A stretch of DNA of 64,000 nt from NCBI RefSeq assembly GCF_002261335.1, contig NZ_NEVL01000004.1:744001-808000 (forward strand), in the 5' to 3' direction. The notes beneath the pieces were generated by a model that had not been told where the DNA came from, did not search any database, and was given only the letters and a program-made list of their open reading frames with translations. The stretch's first letter is position 1; every line of letters starts with the position of its first letter. This DNA is from Bordetella genomosp. 1. GTDB lineage: Bacteria; Pseudomonadota; Gammaproteobacteria; Burkholderiales; Burkholderiaceae_B. Position numbers and translations under genes: made by a program. Shown here piece by piece: positions 9,202 to 19,054 of the stretch.

Positions 9202-10068
9202 TCATGCCAGCTCGGTATAGTCGTCCACGGTGAGAGCAATGGCGCCTGCTGCGACGTTCTCCTGAAGGTGCTCAACGGTACCTGTGCCTGGGATCGCTAG
9301 CATCACCGGAGAGGATGCCAACAACCAGGCCAGCGCAATCTGGGATGGCGTAGCACCGTGCCGTCGAGCGACACGGGCCAAACGCCCATCCTCGATTTCC
9401 CTACCGCCGCCGAGCGGGAAGAAGGGGCAGAACGCGGTACCGGCATCCTCGCAAGCCTTCAGAAGACTCAGGTCTTCGCGCTTGGCGATATGGAAGTTGT
9501 TCTGGACAGCCGCGATCGGGGCGATGGCTCGGGCCTCGTTCAGGTGCCCGATATCGACGTTGCTGATTCCCAGATGCCGAATTAGGCCTTCTGCGCGCAG
9601 TGCGGCCAACGCTTCGAAGCGTTCGGCCAGCGACTCGCCGTGCGGCACCGTCATCTCGCCGATACGCAGGTACACCAGATCAAGACGATCCAGGCACAGG
9701 CTGGAGAGGTTATCTTCGACGAGCTTGCGCATGTCAGCGCCCGTGGCGTGTCGGTGGCTGCCATCCTCGTTAAAAACAACCCCGACCTTGGTCGCTATCA
9801 CCAGGTTGGAGCGATAGGGATGAAGCGCCTCGCGGATCAGAGCATTGGCGCGCACAGAACCATCGGTGCTCTGATAGAACGCGGCCGTGTCGATGTGGTT
9901 GACGCCGAGTTCAACCGCCTGGCGTAGTACGGCTCGCCCGGTCTCCGGATCGCGCGGCGGGCCGCGAAAGCCGTTGCAAGGTAAACGCATGGCGCCGAAG
10001 CCAAGCCGCTTGATGAGCAGGTCTCCGCCCAGAAGAAACTCGTTCATATTTGAAAGCGAAGAACTCAT
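9202..10068 (-). CDS. Aldo/keto reductase
   Basis: NADPH-dependent TIM-barrel oxidoreductase of 288 residues. The family pattern GFGAMRLP near the N-terminus is followed by GVNHIDTAAFYQ with the catalytic Asp and Tyr, then TKVGVVF (catalytic Lys) and RHLGISNVDIGHL. The C-terminal cofactor segment is SPVMLAIPGTGTVEHLQEN. The ATG at 10068 has AGGAGC 6 bases upstream. The usual catalytic His strand reads DLVYLRIGEM, so the His is replaced here, which may alter activity. It sits between an alpha/beta hydrolase and an MDR reductase, suggesting a small detoxification or catabolic operon. Substrate unknown. Confidence 0.9.
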   Translation of the reverse strand: MSSSLSNMNEFLLGGDLLIKRLGFGAMRLPCNGFRGPPRDPETGRAVLRQAVELGVNHIDTAAFYQSTDGSVRANALIREALHPYRSNLVIATKVGVVFNEDGSHRHATGADMRKLVEDNLSSLCLDRLDLVYLRIGEMTVPHGESLAERFEALAALRAEGLIRHLGISNVDIGHLNEARAIAPIAAVQNNFHIAKREDLSLLKACEDAGTAFCPFFPLGGGREIEDGRLARVARRHGATPSQIALAWLLASSPVMLAIPGTGTVEHLQENVAAGAIALTVDDYTELA

Positions 10069-10123
10069 GTCTTGCTCCTGTTGGAAATTGTGCAAGGTCG
10101 CAACGTCGAACGAGAAGCGCAGA

Positions 10124-11368
10124 TCACGCGCATCCAAGCCGTTCGGCGATCCGGTCAAAGATGTATTCGGAGGCCGTCGCGTAGCCACCGATCTGGCAGT
10201 GAGACTGCGCCGTCGTGGTCTCGTCGAACAGCAGGTACTCTTTGGGCCCTTGCAAGGCGTCGTAGAATGGCTTGGCCCCGCGAAAAACCTCGCCCGTGCC
10301 ATCTAGTACGAGCGTCTCGCAGGTCACTTTGTCCAAAATGGCCGAGTTGTCGTAACGATGGAGGGCGTGCACCACATCGTTGATCGTGGACGGCACGCCG
10401 TGCTTCCAGGCGTAGTCGCGCACCAGGTTGCGCATCTGCTCTGGAATCTCGTCCAGTGAATAGTCCGAAAAACGTTCTAGTTGCGCGACGATTTGGCGTC
10501 CCCAACTGATGTTGCCTGGATCGGTGATGCAGAGCTTGATACGTTTGTCGAACGCGGCCACACGCGGTACCAGATAGCCACCGAAGCTCAGGCCCATCAG
10601 TGCGACATTGGAAGCGTCGATCTCCGAGTATTTTTCCAGCGCGAAGTCGATCAGCGGGCTGACCACTCTCTCCCAATCCGGACGGAAGGTGAGATTGTTC
10701 AGCCGCAGCGCCAATCCCTGGCCCGGACCATCGTATGTCAGGCAGTGGATGCCTCTTTGCAGCGCGCCTTCGCAAACCCAACGGGTGTCTTCGGCCCACG
10801 TGTCCCGGCCAGGCGTGACGATGAGCAGCGGTGCCTTTGCGCTCGCATGCGGCGATCGGTAGAAATAGCCGGGAAGAAAGCCGTGCTCGTATGGAATATC
10901 GATGCGCTCACCGGGGTAGCCCGACAGCTTGATATAGCGCTCGTAGCATGAGGCGCTGGCGACTGCGTACTCCCTCATGCGCTTGTCGCCGAAATCGCTG
11001 AAGTACAGGAGCGCGCAACGCCAGTACGTAGAGGCTCGGAGATAGGCGCTGGACGCGGTGACGCGCTTGGAACTGCGGTCCGCCGCTTCTGCTCGGTCTT
11101 GCAGCCGGCTAGCCAATCGGGCCCACGCATCGACCCATGCTTCTTCATCGCTGCCATCAAGTTGGTGCACCACGTCCATGACCTCGCCAAAGTCGGTCAT
11201 CCCGTAGGGCATGAGACTCAATATGTGCTTTAGGAGCGCATCGATCAGTAAATTGTCATTGAAGAATTTGGGTTGCGCCCAATGCACTCTCCACAACGAG
11301 CTAGTCGTCTGGTCGCCAACCTTGCCGCCCGCGAGATTGCGATATTCCTGCTCTTTCTGTCCACCCAT
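10124..11368 (-). CDS. Alpha/beta hydrolase (FrsA/DUF1100-like, with N-terminal helical domain)
   Basis: Cytoplasmic hydrolase of about 414 residues. A helical N-terminal half is followed by the alpha/beta fold. The nucleophile elbow is GLSFGG, the acid is in LVLDGTGEVF and the base in AQSHCQIGG. The layout resembles FrsA-like esterases and the 2,6-dihydroxypseudooxynicotine hydrolase group, which cleave C-C or ester bonds. I chose ATG 11368 because AAGG lies about 9 bases upstream; the in-frame ATG at 11392 is the alternative. It is the first gene after a strong terminator, so it probably starts its own operon with the aldo/keto reductase and MDR genes. Substrate unknown. Confidence 0.82.
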   Translation of the reverse strand: MGGQKEQEYRNLAGGKVGDQTTSSLWRVHWAQPKFFNDNLLIDALLKHILSLMPYGMTDFGEVMDVVHQLDGSDEEAWVDAWARLASRLQDRAEAADRSSKRVTASSAYLRASTYWRCALLYFSDFGDKRMREYAVASASCYERYIKLSGYPGERIDIPYEHGFLPGYFYRSPHASAKAPLLIVTPGRDTWAEDTRWVCEGALQRGIHCLTYDGPGQGLALRLNNLTFRPDWERVVSPLIDFALEKYSEIDASNVALMGLSFGGYLVPRVAAFDKRIKLCITDPGNISWGRQIVAQLERFSDYSLDEIPEQMRNLVRDYAWKHGVPSTINDVVHALHRYDNSAILDKVTCETLVLDGTGEVFRGAKPFYDALQGPKEYLLFDETTTAQSHCQIGGYATASEYIFDRIAERLGCA

Positions 11369-11469
11369 TCTGTTCACACCTTTTCCTTGCATTGTTGATG
11401 GATTTGCCTCGCTCCCCGAGACTTCCTACCTATTTAGACCGAAGATGAGACAAGCACTTAGAACTGAGT

Positions 11470-11493
11470 AAAAAGGGCGCTGCCCCCGGGCAG
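11470..11493 (-). terminator. Rho-independent terminator after the lipoprotein hydrolase gene
   Basis: On the minus strand a CTGCCC/GGGCAG stem (11480-11485 with 11488-11493), extended by neighbouring G-C pairs, is followed by TTTTT. It lies 24 bp past the hydrolase stop and would end the long efflux operon. Confidence 0.75.
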
Positions 11494-11516
11494 GCCGTAA
11501 ACCGCAGTTCGACACT

Positions 11517-12767
11517 TCACTCGGAAAAAACTGACATCATGACTTTCGTCTGCCACCTAAAATACGGGTTGAACGTCAGTCGCGCGTGTACTTTGCCCTC
11601 CTCGCTATATCCCCAGTCCGAGAACCAGGTCTCTGCTCCTCGCTCGCACGCCTCTCGCGCCTTTCGGTCCATACCATTCAAACAGATGCGAAGAGCTCCC
11701 TCGGCTCCGTAAAGCGGATTGCTCGGAGAGAACAACACGCCCATATGAGAAAACTGGCTAATTCGGAGATCAGGGAAGCGGTCCTGCCGTACTAGAATCC
11801 GCGCATCGGTAGCCAATTCATCTGAAGTAGTTCCGTACCAGATCAAGCGGCTTTGCGGATTGGTAAAGCGAGACTTGAAGACCTCAAGCAGGTAATCTGT
11901 ATCCAGAACTGAATCGTGCTCAGCGACGACCATAAAAACGGGCTTGCTGTAGGGGCGCTCGAGTAGGCGCCTAGCAGTCACGCTGGTTCTATAGAACTGA
12001 GCGTAGCCGTTTAGCGGGACATTCATATAACGCACAGGGGTCTGCATAATCACACCTTCCCCCGGCGCGATAACCCACTGGCGCAACCTCGACGCAAGCG
12101 GCGCGAGCCAGTCCAAAGACATGCTTTTGAATCCAGGCGAAAACAACATGAGGCCCGCCACTTCTGAGTGGTGATAGGCATAGTCGAGCGCTAGGTTGGC
12201 TCCGGTGGAGAACCCCCCCAAGTAGATCGGACCATCTACATCCTGTTGCAATGTATGCGCTTGTTCGTAAACGACTCGTTGCCAGTCTTCCGCTGTGATA
12301 TCCAACATGTCCGCAGGATCGGTTCCATGTCCCGGAAGCAGCACTGTGCGGACCAGATATCCGCGTGCAGCAAGTTCTGGCGCTACGTCATGAAAAGACC
12401 ACGGGGAGTCGCCAAGTCCATGGATCAGAAGGACTCCCCTAGCAGGCTTTGCGTCCAGGGCGACACTCGAGGGGCGCCATTCCTGCGGCGAGTTCCAAAG
12501 CAATTCCGCCCGTTCATCAGTGAGTTGGAACTTGCGCTTGGCTTCGATTTTTTGAATCATCTCCCCGCGATAATCGGCAAAGACGACCGAGCGGATCGGC
12601 GCTTCGATCCGCTCCATCGGTGCACATCCTCCTAGCAACCCTCCGGCTAGCGACGCTACAAGGACGGCAGATAACAAGCAGGCTAGACTGCCAACCACCC
12701 GCCGCCCCAACGTCCGGCGATGTCCGCTGCACGGAAGACTAGGCGGGCCAACTAAGGACTCACTCAT
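11517..12767 (-). CDS. Lipoprotein alpha/beta hydrolase
   Basis: Predicted lipid-anchored hydrolase of 416 residues. A hydrophobic signal (about 24-47) ends in the lipobox LLGGC with Cys48. The alpha/beta fold follows with the oxyanion motif LLIHGLGDSPWSF, the nucleophile elbow GFSTG (Ser187), an acid in EHDSVLD and a probable histidine in SHMGV. The lid and fold recall monoacylglycerol-lipase or carboxylesterase types. It is last in the minus-strand operon that begins with the RND pump genes, and its start nearly touches the stop of the metallo-hydrolase gene. A role in processing a lipid-like or ester substrate in the envelope is an inference. Confidence 0.85.
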   Translation of the reverse strand: MSESLVGPPSLPCSGHRRTLGRRVVGSLACLLSAVLVASLAGGLLGGCAPMERIEAPIRSVVFADYRGEMIQKIEAKRKFQLTDERAELLWNSPQEWRPSSVALDAKPARGVLLIHGLGDSPWSFHDVAPELAARGYLVRTVLLPGHGTDPADMLDITAEDWQRVVYEQAHTLQQDVDGPIYLGGFSTGANLALDYAYHHSEVAGLMLFSPGFKSMSLDWLAPLASRLRQWVIAPGEGVIMQTPVRYMNVPLNGYAQFYRTSVTARRLLERPYSKPVFMVVAEHDSVLDTDYLLEVFKSRFTNPQSRLIWYGTTSDELATDARILVRQDRFPDLRISQFSHMGVLFSPSNPLYGAEGALRICLNGMDRKAREACERGAETWFSDWGYSEEGKVHARLTFNPYFRWQTKVMMSVFSE

Positions 12768-12768
12768 C

Positions 12769-13791
12769 CTATCCGCGCCTCACGACGGCACTTTCCCCTA
12801 CAGCCAAAATGCGCTTTCTCAGCCTCGGAAGACCTAGGCGCTTCCATTCGGCCGTCAATCGAACCGGTGGTTCGTCCAGCGCTTCGTACGTCAGTTTGAA
12901 GGTGCCCCAGTGCATGGCAAAGAATTGCTTCGCGCCCAGGTCGATATAGGCATGCACCGCCTGTTCCGGATTCATATGCTGCCTGTTCATGAACCACTCT
13001 GGTTCATACGCACCTATTGGCAGGAGAGCAGCATCGATTTCCGGAAAGCGATAACCGATTTCCTTGAACCCTGCAAAGTATCCAGTGTCACCGGAGTGAT
13101 AGACGCACGCCGATGGCCCCTCGACAACAAAGCCTCCCCAAAGTGTCTGGTTGCCGTCGGTGAGGCTTCGGCGGCTGTAATGTTGAGCGGGCACGAATGT
13201 CAGCTTGATCGGCCCCAGTTGCACTGATTTCCACCAGCCCAGTTCGCTAGCGTGCATTCCCCGCTTGGCGAAGTACGCCTTCAATCCCAACCCAGCAACG
13301 ACGGGCGCACCTACGCGCTCTAGCGACGGGAGATCAAGGTGATCGTAATGGTTATGCGTGATGAGCACGGCGTCAATAGGGGGCAGGTGTTCGGGCAGTA
13401 GCCCGGGAGGCACATTACGCACTTTCGGACCTAGTCCAAGTTCGCCAAAAATTGGATCAATAAGAAGCGACTTTCCTTCCAGCTGCACAAGCCAGCTTGC
13501 GTGGCCGATCCAGGTGAGGCGCGCACCTTCGCCGGGCGCCGGTGGGGTCCCAATAGTTGCAAGATCGGGCAGGACGGTCGGCACGAAAGCGCGCCTGGAT
13601 ACGCCGCGTCCGCGTCCGGCCAGACCATCAACGACTAGCATTCGAAAGGCAGGCACGACCGTGCCCGGCGCTGTACTGCCATCAAGGTTCTTGAAGCGTC
13701 TCCGCCTTGCGAGAAGAGCCATAATTACTTCTTCCAAAAAATTGTTGCGGTGCGCCGGCGCAGTGTCCTGAGCGCCCCACCATTTGTGCAT
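12769..13791 (-). CDS. Metallo-beta-lactamase-fold hydrolase (NAPE-PLD/UlaG-like)
   Basis: Metallo-hydrolase of 340 residues. The metal motif HNHYDHLD provides His146, His148, Asp150 and His151; further ligands are likely in HYSRRS, YHSGDTGYF and AMHWGTF. The architecture (GARLTWIGHASWLVQLEGKS, then DPIFG) is that of the NAPE-PLD-like group, which includes phospholipase D-type enzymes acting on N-acyl phosphatidylethanolamines and related phosphodiesters. The first ATG is kept because HRNN near residue 15 matches the usual N-terminal segment; an ATG at 13722 is possible. It lies 39 bp after mipA and directly before the lipoprotein hydrolase. Confidence 0.87.
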   Translation of the reverse strand: MHKWWGAQDTAPAHRNNFLEEVIMALLARRRRFKNLDGSTAPGTVVPAFRMLVVDGLAGRGRGVSRRAFVPTVLPDLATIGTPPAPGEGARLTWIGHASWLVQLEGKSLLIDPIFGELGLGPKVRNVPPGLLPEHLPPIDAVLITHNHYDHLDLPSLERVGAPVVAGLGLKAYFAKRGMHASELGWWKSVQLGPIKLTFVPAQHYSRRSLTDGNQTLWGGFVVEGPSACVYHSGDTGYFAGFKEIGYRFPEIDAALLPIGAYEPEWFMNRQHMNPEQAVHAYIDLGAKQFFAMHWGTFKLTYEALDEPPVRLTAEWKRLGLPRLRKRILAVGESAVVRRG

Positions 13792-13830
13792 AGCGCACGC
13801 GCCCTTTCGCAGCAGACATGCGCTCAGAAC

Positions 13831-14664
13831 TTAAAAGCGATACAGGTACCCCAGGCCGAAGCCCCACTGAGTGCTCTCGTCCACCAACGGACTGTTTCGA
13901 ATAGCTGAACCCATTCGCGTTGCGCCCGCGTCAAGGTAAAGATTGTGTTGACGCACGGGCTCCCAGTCGATGCGAAGTCCAACCTCCGTATTGATTGCGG
14001 AGCCGGGGCTATATGCGGGCCGCCAACTGCGCGCCTCGCTTGGCCGGACACCGTAGTAGTAATCAACATAGTTGCCGTCTACCCATTCAGCGGCCAGCCG
14101 GGGCGTAAATCCGAATGCGCCTGCCGCAAACCGACGGTCGATTTGAAACTTGGCTCGTCTGCCGTCGCTATTGCTCATCACGTCAGTCAGTACTTCAGCC
14201 GAGAGGTTCACTAGGGCGGTGCGCCAAGTTACGATGCCTCCCACCCAGAAGCTCGAATTCCGATCCTGCATGCCAGAGAGGTATGGCGAGTCGCCGGAGT
14301 CGTAGTCTTCGCCGATGTATCGCCCGCGCAATCTGAAAGATACTGGCCCCAACGAAGGCAATTTGACGTCTAGACCCAAACCTATCAGCTGCACGTAGTC
14401 GTTCTCGAACGTCAGCAGGGGAAGCGCACGTACTCGGTCGTCAAAATCGCGGTACACGCGATAGTTGATTCCGGCTCCAATGCCGATCCCCCATTTTGAG
14501 TCTTCACGTTCCAGCGCCGTCGCTTGTCCGGGAGCGCTGGATATTGGGTCGAGGGATTGTGCAAAGGCTCGGGTTAGCGGAATTGAGACCGAAACGGCTA
14601 ATGCCAGTGCGAGGGCACGCGGTTTGAGATCAGCCGTTATGGAGTATCGAAAAGGTGATGACAT
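13831..14664 (-). CDS. MipA/OmpV-family outer-membrane protein
   Basis: Outer-membrane barrel of 277 residues. After a signal peptide (ALALALAVSVSIPLTRAFAQ) the mature part has the family features KWGIGIGAGINYRVY, RVRALPLLTFENDYV and a C-terminal WGFGLGYLYRF ending in Phe, the usual assembly signal. MipA was first described as a scaffold for murein enzymes, and OmpV-like members often travel with signal-responsive operons. ATG 14664 has GGGGA just upstream and is preferred over 14700. It follows the RND pump gene by 182 bp with no clear terminator between, so it may belong to the same operon. Confidence 0.88.
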   Translation of the reverse strand: MSSPFRYSITADLKPRALALALAVSVSIPLTRAFAQSLDPISSAPGQATALEREDSKWGIGIGAGINYRVYRDFDDRVRALPLLTFENDYVQLIGLGLDVKLPSLGPVSFRLRGRYIGEDYDSGDSPYLSGMQDRNSSFWVGGIVTWRTALVNLSAEVLTDVMSNSDGRRAKFQIDRRFAAGAFGFTPRLAAEWVDGNYVDYYYGVRPSEARSWRPAYSPGSAINTEVGLRIDWEPVRQHNLYLDAGATRMGSAIRNSPLVDESTQWGFGLGYLYRF

Positions 14665-14846
14665 TGAGATCCCCAAATGAAAGTTGTGGTTGCCCCCCAC
14701 GGGGTGCGCTTGATTACTGACCGCCGTCTAACTAAATGGACCTAGCGGTCTTCGACAGCAAGGGGCTAAATCTATGCTATTAGCGGTCCAGCTCTCCCAT
14801 GTGGACGCGGTACTTCGATGTCCGCTTGGATCGCCTGACTTCCGCG

Positions 14847-17800
14847 TCATGACTCTTGCGCTGCATCAGATCCTCGAAAGAGAGGTTGCAGAATCCCCAT
14901 GGACACAAGCCACGCCTCAAATCGATGGACGTAAAGGAACACCGTCGGCACGACGAGCAGGCTTAGCGCTGTAGAAGTGATCAAACCGCCAATAACGGCC
15001 ATGGCCATCGGACGACGAAAGCTCGAATCCGCGCCCAGACCCAAGGCGATTGGCAACATTCCCGCAATCATTGCGACAGTAGTCATCACAATTGGGCGAG
15101 CGCGCTTGTGGCACGCATCCAGCAACGCATCATGTGCAGAGAGGCCTCGTGCGCGCATTCCCAGGACTGCGTATTCGACAAGCAGGATCGAATTCTTAGT
15201 TACGATCCCCATCAGCATCACAAGCCCAATCATTGAGGGAACGCTCAGCTCGCTGTCGGTCACCAGAAGCGCGAGAAACGCGCCGCCAATAGAAAGCGGG
15301 ATAGCAGATAGAATCGTGATGGGCTGCAGAAAATCTCTAAACAACAGTACCAACACGCAGTAGATGCAAAGAACTCCGACAACTAGCGCCATACCAAACC
15401 CGGCGCCTAATTCGGCAATAATTTCAGCGTCGCCGGCTTGGACTACTTTGACGCCTGAGGGAAGATTCCTCATCGATGGCAGATTCGCGGCTGCCGCCTG
15501 CGCGGTTCCGAGCGCGGTGCCCCCCAGGTCGGCCGAGATGGTGACATTTCGGAGCCGGTCGTACCGATCGATCTGCAATGGGCCGCTCTCTACGCTAATG
15601 CTCGCGATGCTTCCCAACGGGACGGACCCTTGGCTGCCGGGTACGCGCATGTTGCGGATAGTTCCGATGTCTTGCCTGTCAGTGTCCGAGAGCCGCGCGC
15701 GGATGTAGACTTGTCGATTATCAAGATTCAGTCGCGCGACCTGAGAGTCAAAGTCCCCACTAGTCGCAATACGCACGATGTCTCCGATTGCATCGGCTGT
15801 CACGCCGCGCTCTGCAGCACGCTCCGCATCAGGGCGTATGATGATTTCTGGCCGCTCCAGACTCGCGGTAGAAGCGATGTTAAAGAGGCCCTTGACATCT
15901 CTTAGCTGTGACTCGACGGCGTTTGCGCTTGCCTTTAGTGCGTCAATGTTGTCGCCAGCCAGAATGATTGTGAGCTTTCCCCCCGGGCCACTCCCCCCCA
16001 CCGCGAACCGAGCTCCCGGCACGTGACCCAAGCTTTCGCGGACCGAGTTTTCGATATCTTGTTGAGTCGGACGCTCGCCACGTGGCGAAAGAGTCAACGT
16101 GAGGGTCGCTCGGCGCACTTCGCCGGTCTTCGCCCCACCGGGACCGGAGCGCTGAGCATTGCCGACGGTGGTGAAGACATGCGCCACCCCGTGCACGGTG
16201 CGGATTGCCTCACGCGCAGACTCGGAAATCGCGAGCGTATCGTCGAGAGAGCTTGCTGGAGGTAGCTCAATGCTCACAGTCGTAGTTCCACTGTCGGAAG
16301 CCGGAATGAAGCCAGTTTCGATGAAGGGGACGAGCGCTAGCGACGCGGCGAGGAAAGCCACTGATCCCCCCAAGGTCGTCTTACGGTGCTTTAGACACCA
16401 CCGCACCAACGTCATATACGTGCCCATGACCCTGCCGTCTTCTGGCTCGGGGATAGGCTCTGGCTTGAGAATGTAGGCGGCCATCATGGGCGTAAGAAGC
16501 CGGGCGACAAGCAGCGAGGCGAGTACGGCAATGACGGCGGTCCAGCCGAACTGTTTGAATACCATTCCACCGATCCCACTCATCATGGCCGTCGGCAGAA
16601 ACACCACAACCAAGCTCATGGTGGTCGCCATGACCGCTAAGGCAATCTCTGATACGGCGTCCTCTGCTGCTTGTCGTATTGATTTACCCATGTGCCGATG
16701 TCGTTCGATATTCTCGATCTCGACGATTGCGTCGTCGACAAGAATTCCCACGACCACTGCCAACGCAAGCAAGGTAACCGTGTTGAGCGTGAAGCCCAAC
16801 CATGCCATCGCGGCGAACGCCGGAAGGATGGACAAGGGCAAGGCCGTCGAGGCGATCAGCGTGGCGCGCCAGTCACGCAAGAAGACCCAGACGACGACCA
16901 TCGCTAGAATGGCTCCCTCGTAGAGCATTGCCATCGAGCCGTCATATTGCTCGAGGGTCTGTCCGATAGATCCCGATATTTCCGTGAACGTGAGTTTGGG
17001 ATCATCTTCTTGAAGCAGCCTCACGGCTTCTCGCACCCCTTGTGCGAGACGAACCTCGTCGTAGCCCCGAGCGCGGTATACGCTGAATCCGACAACGTGC
17101 TGACCGTCAAGCAGAGCGGCTTGGGACGCGTCGGTTTGGCCGTCAACAATCGACGCGATCTGACTTAGCCTGAAGTGGCTGCCATCTGGCAGAGCAACAC
17201 GAAGATCCGCGAGCTCCGATGCCGTTCGAACCGTAGCAATCGTTCGGATGGACTGCTCTTTGCCGCCGAGTTGGCCGCGTCCTCCGGATGACTCCTGCTG
17301 TATCTGCCTGAACGCCCTCGAAACATCGGCAGCGGTCACCCCGAGGGCAGTCATGCGCAGCGGATCAACTTCAATTCTGACTTCGCGCTCAACCCCTCCT
17401 AGTCTCTCAAATCGGCCAACTCCGCGAACCCCTAGGACGGCCTTGCCAACGACATCATCGACGAACCACGAAAGCTGCTCCTCGTTAAGGCGACTGGACG
17501 CTATTGCGTACGTGAGAACAGCCGCTCCAACGCTGGACGATGCACTCACATTGGGTTGAAGCAGATCCGGCGGTAAATCTGAGCGAATGCTATCTACCGC
17601 ATTCTTCGTCTCTATCAATGCGTCCGAGAGGTGCTTCTCCAGCACGAACTCGACTTGAATTGACACGACGCCGTCCGTGACAGACGTTCGCAGGTGGTTC
17701 AAGCCGCTTAGCGTCGCTAACGCGTTCTCGACCTTTCGCGCCACTTCGGTCTCAAGCTGAGCTGGCGCCGCACCCGGTTGCGTCAGTGTCACGGTGACCA

Positions 17801-17930
17801 TTGGCAGCTCTAAGTCAGGAAGATCCTGTGTAGGAAGCTTTTGAAATCCCCATAGGCCCGCGAGCGTGAGCAACGCGAAAAGAAGAATCGACGGGATTGG
17901 ATTACGGATCGACCAGGTGGCGAAATTCAT
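14847..17930 (-). CDS. RND-family efflux pump, inner-membrane transporter (HAE1 type)
   Basis: Proton-driven inner-membrane pump of 1027 residues, the full length for the hydrophobe/amphiphile efflux family. The N-terminus MNFATWSIRNPIPSILLF leads into the first membrane helix. The proton-relay segment GILVDDAIVEIEN holds the paired aspartates, and a second block near the C-terminus reads GIVTKNSILLVEYA. The start overlaps the stop of the adaptor gene by 4 bases, so the two are translationally coupled. With the adaptor and outer-membrane factor it would span the envelope and expel small molecules. The substrate may be linked to the downstream hydrolases. Confidence 0.95.
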   Translation of the reverse strand: MNFATWSIRNPIPSILLFALLTLAGLWGFQKLPTQDLPDLELPMVTVTLTQPGAAPAQLETEVARKVENALATLSGLNHLRTSVTDGVVSIQVEFVLEKHLSDALIETKNAVDSIRSDLPPDLLQPNVSASSSVGAAVLTYAIASSRLNEEQLSWFVDDVVGKAVLGVRGVGRFERLGGVEREVRIEVDPLRMTALGVTAADVSRAFRQIQQESSGGRGQLGGKEQSIRTIATVRTASELADLRVALPDGSHFRLSQIASIVDGQTDASQAALLDGQHVVGFSVYRARGYDEVRLAQGVREAVRLLQEDDPKLTFTEISGSIGQTLEQYDGSMAMLYEGAILAMVVVWVFLRDWRATLIASTALPLSILPAFAAMAWLGFTLNTVTLLALAVVVGILVDDAIVEIENIERHRHMGKSIRQAAEDAVSEIALAVMATTMSLVVVFLPTAMMSGIGGMVFKQFGWTAVIAVLASLLVARLLTPMMAAYILKPEPIPEPEDGRVMGTYMTLVRWCLKHRKTTLGGSVAFLAASLALVPFIETGFIPASDSGTTTVSIELPPASSLDDTLAISESAREAIRTVHGVAHVFTTVGNAQRSGPGGAKTGEVRRATLTLTLSPRGERPTQQDIENSVRESLGHVPGARFAVGGSGPGGKLTIILAGDNIDALKASANAVESQLRDVKGLFNIASTASLERPEIIIRPDAERAAERGVTADAIGDIVRIATSGDFDSQVARLNLDNRQVYIRARLSDTDRQDIGTIRNMRVPGSQGSVPLGSIASISVESGPLQIDRYDRLRNVTISADLGGTALGTAQAAAANLPSMRNLPSGVKVVQAGDAEIIAELGAGFGMALVVGVLCIYCVLVLLFRDFLQPITILSAIPLSIGGAFLALLVTDSELSVPSMIGLVMLMGIVTKNSILLVEYAVLGMRARGLSAHDALLDACHKRARPIVMTTVAMIAGMLPIALGLGADSSFRRPMAMAVIGGLITSTALSLLVVPTVFLYVHRFEAWLVSMGILQPLFRGSDAAQES

Positions 17931-19054
17931 GGCCGACCGCCCCTCTCGGGGATATCGTTTGCGAGCCGGACGACATCTCGATCCTTCAAGAAGCCTGCGC
18001 CTTGAACGACGACATGCTCTGCCTTTCGCAACCCTTGAATTATCTCTATCGCCCTTTCGTTCCTGCGACCAAGCGTCACGCCGCGCAGGGATACGTGGGG
18101 TGTCGGGCCTTCATCCGAAGGCGTAAAGACATAGCTTCGACCGTCTCGGATAACGACGCTTTCGGCGGGCACGACTAGGGCTTGACTCTGGCCCAGCGCG
18201 ATCGCGCCAGGGGCGTACATGCCAGCCCGAGCGGAGCTGCCCTGCTTGATGTCCGCATAGATAATCCCTAGGCGGGACGCGTTATCGAGAGTTGGCGACG
18301 TTTGTCTAACCGTGGCCGTGGCGCTGCTGCCGTCGGGGAGGCTCAATACGACCTCCTGTCCCAACCTCACATGTGAGAGCTGCTCTGCCGTGAGCTCTCC
18401 CCGCCACTCCAAGCGACCCTGACGGATTATGCGAAACAGCTCTTGGCCAACGGGCACAACGGCACCCAGCGTCGCAGATCGAGCGCTGACGACACCATCG
18501 TCAGGCGCCCTGACTTCCGTATAGCGAAGACGCAGTTCATTCGCCGCAAGCGCGGCATTCGCAGTTTTGGACCGGGTTACAAACTGGAGTACATCCTGAT
18601 CGCTCATCGCCCTGCTGCGCTGAAGGGACATCGCCCGGCTTCGATTTGCTGTAGCCTCGTCGGCGGTCGCCTTTAGCTGCGCATGCTCAGCCTGCAAAAG
18701 ATCGGCGTCGAACTCGGCGATGACCTGCCCCTTTCGAACCACGTCGCCAACGTTAACAAACACCTGCACGAGCTGATATCCACCGATTTGGGCGCCGATA
18801 ATTGCCTCCTCCCAAGGCGCAACAGATCCACTAGCCTTCAACTCGACAGGCCATAGAATCTCGCGAGAAGCCGCGCTGGTTACTGTGAGGGCCGGTGTGA
18901 TGGCTCGGGCGGGTTCGTCCTGGACCGGTGGGCGACGCGTTTTTAGAAGGAGCACTACCGCGAAGATGAGTGCAAGCACGGCCACCACGTACAGAATGCG
19001 GCGCTTCCGTGAGCGGTCTGGAGCTGAGACGAAATTTTCGTGTTGTTTTGTCAT
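17927..19054 (-). CDS. Periplasmic adaptor subunit of RND efflux pump (HlyD/AcrA family)
   Basis: Membrane-fusion protein of 375 residues that bridges pump and outer-membrane channel. One N-terminal membrane segment (about 18-40, RILYVVAVLALIFAVVLLL) is followed by the lipoyl half-motifs (VFVNVGDVVRKGQVIAEFD and RYTEVRAPDDGVVSA), a short alpha-hairpin and a beta-barrel domain. The ATG at 19054 overlaps the outer-membrane factor stop by 4 bases and its own stop overlaps the pump start by 4 bases, so the three genes form a tight operon. Confidence 0.94.
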   Translation of the reverse strand: MTKQHENFVSAPDRSRKRRILYVVAVLALIFAVVLLLKTRRPPVQDEPARAITPALTVTSAASREILWPVELKASGSVAPWEEAIIGAQIGGYQLVQVFVNVGDVVRKGQVIAEFDADLLQAEHAQLKATADEATANRSRAMSLQRSRAMSDQDVLQFVTRSKTANAALAANELRLRYTEVRAPDDGVVSARSATLGAVVPVGQELFRIIRQGRLEWRGELTAEQLSHVRLGQEVVLSLPDGSSATATVRQTSPTLDNASRLGIIYADIKQGSSARAGMYAPGAIALGQSQALVVPAESVVIRDGRSYVFTPSDEGPTPHVSLRGVTLGRRNERAIEIIQGLRKAEHVVVQGAGFLKDRDVVRLANDIPERGGRP

